From positions 1 through 55,808 of the forward strand of contig VBID01000138.1 in NCBI GenBank assembly GCA_005880615.1: a DNA stretch of 55,808 bases, read 5' to 3'. How positions within the stretch are numbered: the stretch's first letter is position 1; every line of letters begins with the position of its first letter. Below the pieces are notes generated by a model. That model had not been told where the DNA came from. It was given only the letters and a program-made list of their open reading frames with translations, and did not search any database. Positions 51,372-55,808 of this stretch are shown piece by piece. This DNA comes from Chloroflexota bacterium (GTDB taxonomy: Bacteria; Chloroflexota; Dormibacteria; CF-121). The translations under genes and the position numbers were made by a program.

Positions 51372-51564
51372 TGTCCCGGATCAGTAGTTCATTGAGAAAG
51401 TCGCGGCCTCGGCGGCCGGTGCCAAGACAGGGGTGGCGGAAGGAGGAGCCTATCCGTCGATAGGTGACGACTTCCGCCGGGCCCCCTAACGCCGGCATCA
51501 GCGCCGCAGGCGCCCGGCCGCCCAGGCCGATGAATTTCCAACGAATTCCTGATCCGGGACACTA
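51369..51564. mobile_element. 196-bp MITE-like element
   Basis: Perfect 16-bp terminal inverted repeats, TAGTGTCCCGGATCAG (51369-51384) and CTGATCCGGGACACTA (51549-51564), with possible TA target duplication at the ends. The inside has no gene but can fold: GGCGGAAG (51435-51442)/CTTCCGCC (51471-51478) encloses CCTATC/GATAGG. No transposase, so it would be moved in trans. Confidence 0.85.
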
Positions 51565-51813
51565 ATGCTGGCTGCTTTTGAGCTCGCGCCAGAACTGGAG
51601 GGCCGGGTGATAGGTCCGCTCGTTGATCACGGTCAGGAGCTGGACCAGGGCACCGGCCTCCTCGTGGAGCTTGCTGAGCAGGTCCAGGGCCGCCTCGACC
51701 TCCTCGTTGATGCTATCCACGACGTGCTCGACGCTCGGCTCATACAGGGGGTCGTCCCACAGCGCGTCGCGGGATTCTTCGGTAAGTCGCGGGATCTTCC
51801 TCATACCAGGCAT
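51562..51813 (-). CDS. Small hypothetical protein
   Basis: 83 residues from ATG 51813 (or 51804). It is mostly helical and acidic, with PSVEHVVDSINEEVEAALDLLSKLHEEAGAL looking like a coiled coil. No family is recognised. The stop is supplied by the other end of the MITE-like element, so the original C-terminus may have been altered. Confidence 0.55.
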   Translation of the reverse strand: MPGMRKIPRLTEESRDALWDDPLYEPSVEHVVDSINEEVEAALDLLSKLHEEAGALVQLLTVINERTYHPALQFWRELKSSQH

Positions 51814-51867
51814 ACGCTCGGGGGGCCAAATATTTGACAACCTGACGGAAGGAACCGTACTGTCGGG

Positions 51868-52914
51868 ATGGGAGTCAAAGGCGTGTCTAAGCCGAGTACG
51901 GTGGAACTTGGTCAAGGGGCCACGGTATCGGGCCAGTTCACCACCGAGGAGCGCCAATGGCTGACCGACCTATATCTCACCAATTACGCCCGGGTCTTCC
52001 GCCTGTGCCGGCGGATGCTCCGGAACCCCGACGACGCCGCCGATGCGGCCCAAGAGGTCTTCCTGAGGGCGATCGGCTCACCCCGGCTCCGGGCGGGCAA
52101 GGATGTCGCTCCCTGGCTCCTGACGGTGGCGCGCAATCACTGCCTTGATGTCCTCCGCCGCCGACAGCGTTTGGGCAGGGTTCTGGTCACCCTCTCAGCC
52201 GATAGCGACGCCGCTCCCGACCCCGAAACGCCGGTGGTGGATCGGCAGGTAGTCGCCGCCATCTTCGACCAGCTCCGGCAGCGCGAGCGGCAGGCGCTGT
52301 GGCAGTCGGCGGTCGAGCGGCGCTCCCTGGCCGCGATCGCGTCGGACCTCCGGCTCAGCTACATGGCCACCGCGCAGCTCCTGCATCGAGCCCGACAGCA
52401 TGCGGCCACGCTGGCCAAGAGGCTGGCCGCCATCTTTGGTCTGTGGCAACTCGGTCGGGCCCTGCGGCGAGCCAGCCTGGCGGGGGCCCGGCTGGTAGGA
52501 CTCGTGCGCCAGCCATCGATGGCCGGCTTCTCGCTAAGCGCGCACCACGTGCTGGCCATGGCCGCCGTCGCCGCCGTACCCTTGATGCTGGCTTCGGTGC
52601 AGTCATCCAGCTCGGCGCGGCAGGTGCCACCCGCCCCGCCTTCTATTTCGGTATTGCCCGGGCAGACGACGCTGGTGCCGGGCACCAACCCCCCCGACCC
52701 GCGGGACCTGCCTGGAGCATCCGGGGTGTTGAAACGGGTCACGCCGCTGGTCTCGCCGGTAGCAGTACCTTCGCTGCCACCTCTTTCTGTGCCGCAACCC
52801 TCGCCCATCACCTCCGCGGCGAGCAGCCTCCAGCAATCAGCGGGATCCTTGCCGGTGCCCACGGGGTCTGCTACTGATCTGGTTGGTGCGCTTCTCCCTC
52901 CCCGGCACCTCTGA
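51868..52914 (+). CDS. ECF sigma factor with C-terminal membrane anchor
   Basis: 348 residues. Sigma-2 (about 30-100: MLRNPDDAADAAQEVFLRAI, PWLLTVARNHCLDVLRRR) and sigma-4 (about 125-185) are followed by a hydrophobic segment (about 225-243, HVLAMAAVAAVPLMLAS) and a ~100-residue Pro/Ser-rich tail likely outside the membrane. Few ECF sigmas carry their own membrane segment. No separate anti-sigma gene follows. The tail's last codons fall in a hairpin-repeat-like sequence. Confidence 0.88.
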   Translation: MGVKGVSKPSTVELGQGATVSGQFTTEERQWLTDLYLTNYARVFRLCRRMLRNPDDAADAAQEVFLRAIGSPRLRAGKDVAPWLLTVARNHCLDVLRRRQRLGRVLVTLSADSDAAPDPETPVVDRQVVAAIFDQLRQRERQALWQSAVERRSLAAIASDLRLSYMATAQLLHRARQHAATLAKRLAAIFGLWQLGRALRRASLAGARLVGLVRQPSMAGFSLSAHHVLAMAAVAAVPLMLASVQSSSSARQVPPAPPSISVLPGQTTLVPGTNPPDPRDLPGASGVLKRVTPLVSPVAVPSLPPLSVPQPSPITSAASSLQQSAGSLPVPTGSATDLVGALLPPRHL

Positions 52915-52920
52915 TCTAAT

Positions 52921-52960
52921 CTCTCCCTCCTCCATGCGGGGAGGGCTGGGGTGGGGTGTT
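52921..52960 (+). repeat. Dispersed hairpin repeat
   Basis: Degenerate unit (CCCTCC...GCGGGGAGGG, then GGGGTGGGG) in the standard orientation, just after the sigma-factor gene. Confidence 0.7.
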
Positions 52961-53133
52961 CAGAGTGTCGACGACCGTCTGGTTCTCCGACACCGGATCT
53001 TCGTGTCCGCAGCCGGTTGACTTGGCGGTGAAGCGACCTCACTCAATTTTTCATTGCGGATCATTCGCGTAATCCTTCTGCAAGGCGACGCGCCCAATGC
53101 TGTGGTCATCAACCATTCGAGGAGGTGAACACC

Positions 53134-53388
53134 ATGGACAGCATGCGAAGGATCATCGTCGGAGTCGCCATCGGCGCGTCCCTGCTCACGGGCGGCGTGA
53201 TCGGGGCCACCATTGCTGGGCCGCTGGTGGCGAGCGCCGCCGCCTCGCCCAGCGCGACGGCCACGGCTGCGTCGCCCGGCACGGGTTCGGGCACGTTCGT
53301 GCCCAACGAAAACGCCCAGCACGAGGCCGGCGAAAGCGCGGCTCGGGAGGCCCAGGAAAATGCAGGCCAGTTCCCGACCGTTCCGTAG
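53134..53388 (+). CDS. Small secreted Ala/Ser/Thr-rich protein
   Basis: 84 residues from ATG 53134 with GGAGG 8 bp upstream. Signal peptide or anchor (RRIIVGVAIGASLLTGGVIGATIAGPLVASAAA), then a low-complexity acidic tail. Lies between the anchored sigma factor and the DUF998 gene and overlaps the latter. Function unknown. Confidence 0.65.
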   Translation: MDSMRRIIVGVAIGASLLTGGVIGATIAGPLVASAAASPSATATAASPGTGSGTFVPNENAQHEAGESAAREAQENAGQFPTVP

Positions 53389-54082
53389 TGCACCGATCGA
53401 TGAGGGGCCGGACGGTCCGGCCCCTTCCCTCTCTCAGCAGCAGCTGCTGGTCGCGTGCGGCTTCGCCGCGCCCATCGTCTTCGTCGGCACCTTCCTGATT
53501 GAAGGCGCAACCCGACCCGGGTATGACGCCTGGGCCGAATTCGTCAGCCTGCTCAGCCTGGGGAGCGGCGGGTGGCTGCAGGTCGCCAACTTCCTTGCTT
53601 CCGGCTGGCTCCTGCTCGGCTTTTCCGTCGCCGTGTTCCAAGCGGTCCGGATCGGGGCGGCGCCCAAGCCGGCGCCGATCGTATTCAGCACCATGGGACT
53701 CGGTCTGGTTGCGGCGGGCGCCTTCCCCACCGACGCCATCGCCACCCCGCTGACCCTCCACGGCGAGTTGCATTACGTCGCGACCGCCATCGTGGCCGGA
53801 TCGATGGCCGCCGCGTGCCTGCTGGAATGGCACGACGGATGCCACGACCCCGGACGAATGGTGTCTGCCCGGCAGTTGGTCGCCGCCGGATTGGCCTCCA
53901 TCGGCCTCTTCACCATCTCCCTCGTCATCCCGAACGCGGCCGACCCCGGCCTGGTGGAGCGCCTGGCCTTCGTCGTTGGATCGGCCGGCGTGCTGCTCTA
54001 TGCTCGGCGGGTATGGCCCAAGGTCCCGGCCCGACCGTCACGAAATCGACAGGGACTGGCCGTCACCATGAGAGGCGGGTGA
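53360..54082 (+). CDS. DUF998 membrane protein
   Basis: About 240 residues from ATG 53360, overlapping the upstream small gene. About six membrane segments; FPTD after LVAAGAFP and the SLLSLG start region fit DUF998. Not catalytically characterised. The histidine kinase gene starts 7 bp later, suggesting an operon. Confidence 0.75.
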   Translation: MQASSRPFRSAPIDEGPDGPAPSLSQQQLLVACGFAAPIVFVGTFLIEGATRPGYDAWAEFVSLLSLGSGGWLQVANFLASGWLLLGFSVAVFQAVRIGAAPKPAPIVFSTMGLGLVAAGAFPTDAIATPLTLHGELHYVATAIVAGSMAAACLLEWHDGCHDPGRMVSARQLVAAGLASIGLFTISLVIPNAADPGLVERLAFVVGSAGVLLYARRVWPKVPARPSRNRQGLAVTMRGG

Positions 54083-54089
54083 GAAGACC

Positions 54090-55304
54090 TTGAGCATCGC
54101 TCGGGTGGACCTGGTTGGGACTGGCGCCCGGCGGGTGGCGCTGCTGGCAGCTGGAATCGTGGCCGCCCTCTATCTCCTGATCGCGGTCTCGGTCCTGCTG
54201 ATCGTCACCCACAACCTGACCTCGAGCATCGACGCCAACAACTCATCGTGGTTGCGTTCCATGGCCGCCCAGCGGGCGGGCCCATTCCCCGGGCCACCGG
54301 GTGGGGAGCGGTTTCAAGCCCCAGTCCTGTGGTGGATGTATCACCCCGACGGCAACTACAGCGACAGCAGCACCGAAGCGCGTACCGTCACCCTGCCGGT
54401 TCCCTACCGGAGCATCAAAGATCCGCAGACGATCACAGTCTCGGGGACCGACCTGCGGGTGATGGGCGGCCTGGTCGGCGACGACTGGGCGGTCGTGGGC
54501 CAGACCATGAGCAGCGTCTACCAAGCGCGCTCAAACCTGATCCTGGCCGAGGTGGTAATTGCCCCGGTGCTGCTGGTGGTGGTCTTCCTGGGCGCCCTGG
54601 CCATCGGGCGCCGGGTCGCCTCGCCCATCGAGCGGGCCCGCCAGCGACAGATGGACTTCACGGCCGATGCCTCCCACGAACTGCGGACACCGCTGGCCGT
54701 CATCCAGGCCCAGACCTCCCTGGCGCTGGGCCAGCCGCGGGAGGTCGAGTGGTACCAGCGCGCCTTCGAGCGCGTTAACCAGGAGAGCAAGCGAATGGGA
54801 GGGATGGTGGACGACCTGCTCTGGCTGGCACGCTTCGAGGCGACCACCGCGATCAAGCCCGAGCCCGTGGACGTGGCCATCATGGCGCAGCAGGCGGTCG
54901 ACCGGTTCACGACGGTGGCGGAAGCCCGTCACCAGCGCCTGGCCCTTCACGTCAGCGGCGACTCGCACGTGATCGCTGCGTCGCCCGAATGGCTCGATCA
55001 CCTCCTGGGTGTGCTCCTCGACAACGCCTGCAAGTACACGCCCGAGCAGGGCTCGGTCGATGTTCGGGTAACCGCCGAAGGCCACCAGATCAAGCTCGTG
55101 GTGGACGACTCTGGGCCGGGGATTGCGCCGGAGCAACGCGACTGGATCTTCGATCGATTCCGGAGAGCCAGCGACCAGCCCGGTGGTGCCGGGCTGGGCC
55201 TGGCCATCGCCGACGCCGTGGTTCGGGCGACCAACGGCCGCTGGGACGTGGGCACCTCACCGGCGGGCGGGGCCAGCATGGCGATCACCTGGCCGCGGGC
55301 CTAA
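54090..55304 (+). CDS. Membrane sensor histidine kinase
   Basis: 404 residues, TTG start. Two membrane helices (about 15-40 and 150-173) flank an extracytoplasmic sensor region; HisKA with DASHELRTPLAVIQAQ follows, then ATPase motifs LLDNACKYTPE, DSGPGIA and GGAGLGLAIADA. Resembles the small EnvZ/CusS-like kinases. The nearest response regulator gene converges on it. Confidence 0.93.
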   Translation: MSIARVDLVGTGARRVALLAAGIVAALYLLIAVSVLLIVTHNLTSSIDANNSSWLRSMAAQRAGPFPGPPGGERFQAPVLWWMYHPDGNYSDSSTEARTVTLPVPYRSIKDPQTITVSGTDLRVMGGLVGDDWAVVGQTMSSVYQARSNLILAEVVIAPVLLVVVFLGALAIGRRVASPIERARQRQMDFTADASHELRTPLAVIQAQTSLALGQPREVEWYQRAFERVNQESKRMGGMVDDLLWLARFEATTAIKPEPVDVAIMAQQAVDRFTTVAEARHQRLALHVSGDSHVIAASPEWLDHLLGVLLDNACKYTPEQGSVDVRVTAEGHQIKLVVDDSGPGIAPEQRDWIFDRFRRASDQPGGAGLGLAIADAVVRATNGRWDVGTSPAGGASMAITWPRA

Positions 55305-55335
55305 TACCCACCCAACCCATACAGAGGACTCGAAT

Positions 55336-55372
55336 TCCCTCCCCCCTGCGGGGAGGGTTGGGGTGGGGGTAT
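55336..55372 (+). repeat. Dispersed hairpin repeat
   Basis: Unit with arms CCCTCCCC/GGGGAGGG and tail TTGGGGTGGGGG, between the convergent kinase and regulator genes, same orientation as the others. Confidence 0.75.
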
Positions 55373-55397
55373 CTCGAGTGGTTGCTCTCGCGCGAGC

Positions 55398-55808
55398 CTA
55401 GCTGCGCGACGCGGACTCTTCGAGGCGGAACCCCGCCCCTCGCACCGTCACGATGCGGATGCCCGAGTTGACGAGCTTCGCCCGAAGGCGGCTCATCTTG
55501 ACGTCAATGACGTTCGAGCCCAGCGGATCGGTTTCGTCGCGCCAGGCATGCTCGGCGATGGCCTTGCGGTCGACCACGGCCGGGAAGCGCCGCATCAACA
55601 ACTCCACGATGTGGAACTCCGCCGTGGTCAGGTTGAGCGGCCGGCCATTCACCGAGGCCTGCCGGCGCGCCGGATCGAGCGAGAGCCCACCCTTAACCAT
55701 CACCGGCGCGTCGACTCCCCGCGGCCGGCGCTGCAGTGCGCGGACCCGGGCCACCAGCTCGCCGAAGTCGAACGGCTTCACCAGGTAGTCGTCGGCCCCG
55801 GCATCCAG
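55398..55808 (-). CDS. OmpR-family response regulator (5' end outside window)
   Basis: At least 136 residues seen; the frame runs to the window edge. The end of the receiver domain is visible as GADDYLVKPFDF (conserved Lys-Pro), followed by a winged-helix DNA-binding domain (LTTAEFHIVELLMR, NVIDVKMSRLRAKL, IVTVRGAGFRLE). Likely partner of the convergent histidine kinase, although converging orientation is unusual for a pair. Confidence 0.93.
   Translation of the reverse strand: MDAGADDYLVKPFDFGELVARVRALQRRPRGVDAPVMVKGGLSLDPARRQASVNGRPLNLTTAEFHIVELLMRRFPAVVDRKAIAEHAWRDETDPLGSNVIDVKMSRLRAKLVNSGIRIVTVRGAGFRLEESASRS

Overview
This is a high-GC bacterial window with no rRNA and no CRISPR array. 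The gene mix suggests a deep-branching Terrabacteria lineage, most likely Chloroflexota or Dormibacterota-like. The evidence is an Lhr helicase, a fused SEDS/penicillin-binding protein, an MreB-like actin, an SPFH/zinc-ribbon protein, DUF1028 and one-permease sugar ABC transporters. The taxonomic guess is inference only. A GGGNAGGG-rich hairpin repeat lies between many genes, always in the same orientation.

Layout. 1-17.8 kb is mostly chromosomal housekeeping: Lhr (5' cut by the window), the FtsW/RodA-PBP fusion, an MreB-like protein, DUF1028, a nuclease-like protein, 5-oxoprolinase subunits B/C (pxpB, pxpC), a CDF metal exporter, a Tim44-like/SPFH pair, and folC-folD ending at tRNA-Lys(CTT). 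17.9-27.0 kb is an integrative mobilizable element bounded by a 48-bp direct repeat of the tRNA-Lys 3' end. It carries a tyrosine integrase, XRE regulator, relaxase, MobC-like protein, candidate oriT, an iteron-like array, a membrane LuxR regulator, a possible RNase P-like RNA, secreted proteins, and an ECF sigma factor coupled to a transmembrane partner. 27.0-31.7 kb holds scattered genes, including an SRAP protein and a PEP-mutase-family enzyme.

31.7-47.5 kb is a sugar-acid catabolic island. It has a tartrate/D-malate-type dehydrogenase, two enolase-superfamily dehydratases, 2-oxoacid dehydrogenase E1 subunits without E2/E3, a LacI regulator, a CoA-transferase, two SDRs, an EthD protein, a sugar ABC transporter and a D-apionolactonase-like protein. 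Shared operator-like sites (core CTGGAAnCGTT) beside good sigma-70 promoters suggest that the LacI protein controls the whole set. 47.5-55.8 kb contains a decayed DUF1801 gene, a SnoaL-like protein, DUF1272, a PAS histidine kinase, a TetR regulator with a palindromic operator, DUF167, a 196-bp MITE-like insertion, an ECF sigma factor with its own membrane anchor, and a histidine kinase converging on a response regulator cut by the window end.

The most novel-looking system is in the element at 23.5-26.5 kb. The outer domain of the sigma factor's membrane partner is about 60% identical to a lipoprotein encoded upstream in the same element, and a second, divergent lipoprotein has the same domain. 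This looks like a mobile surface-signalling module in which a secreted protein copies its own receptor's sensor domain.
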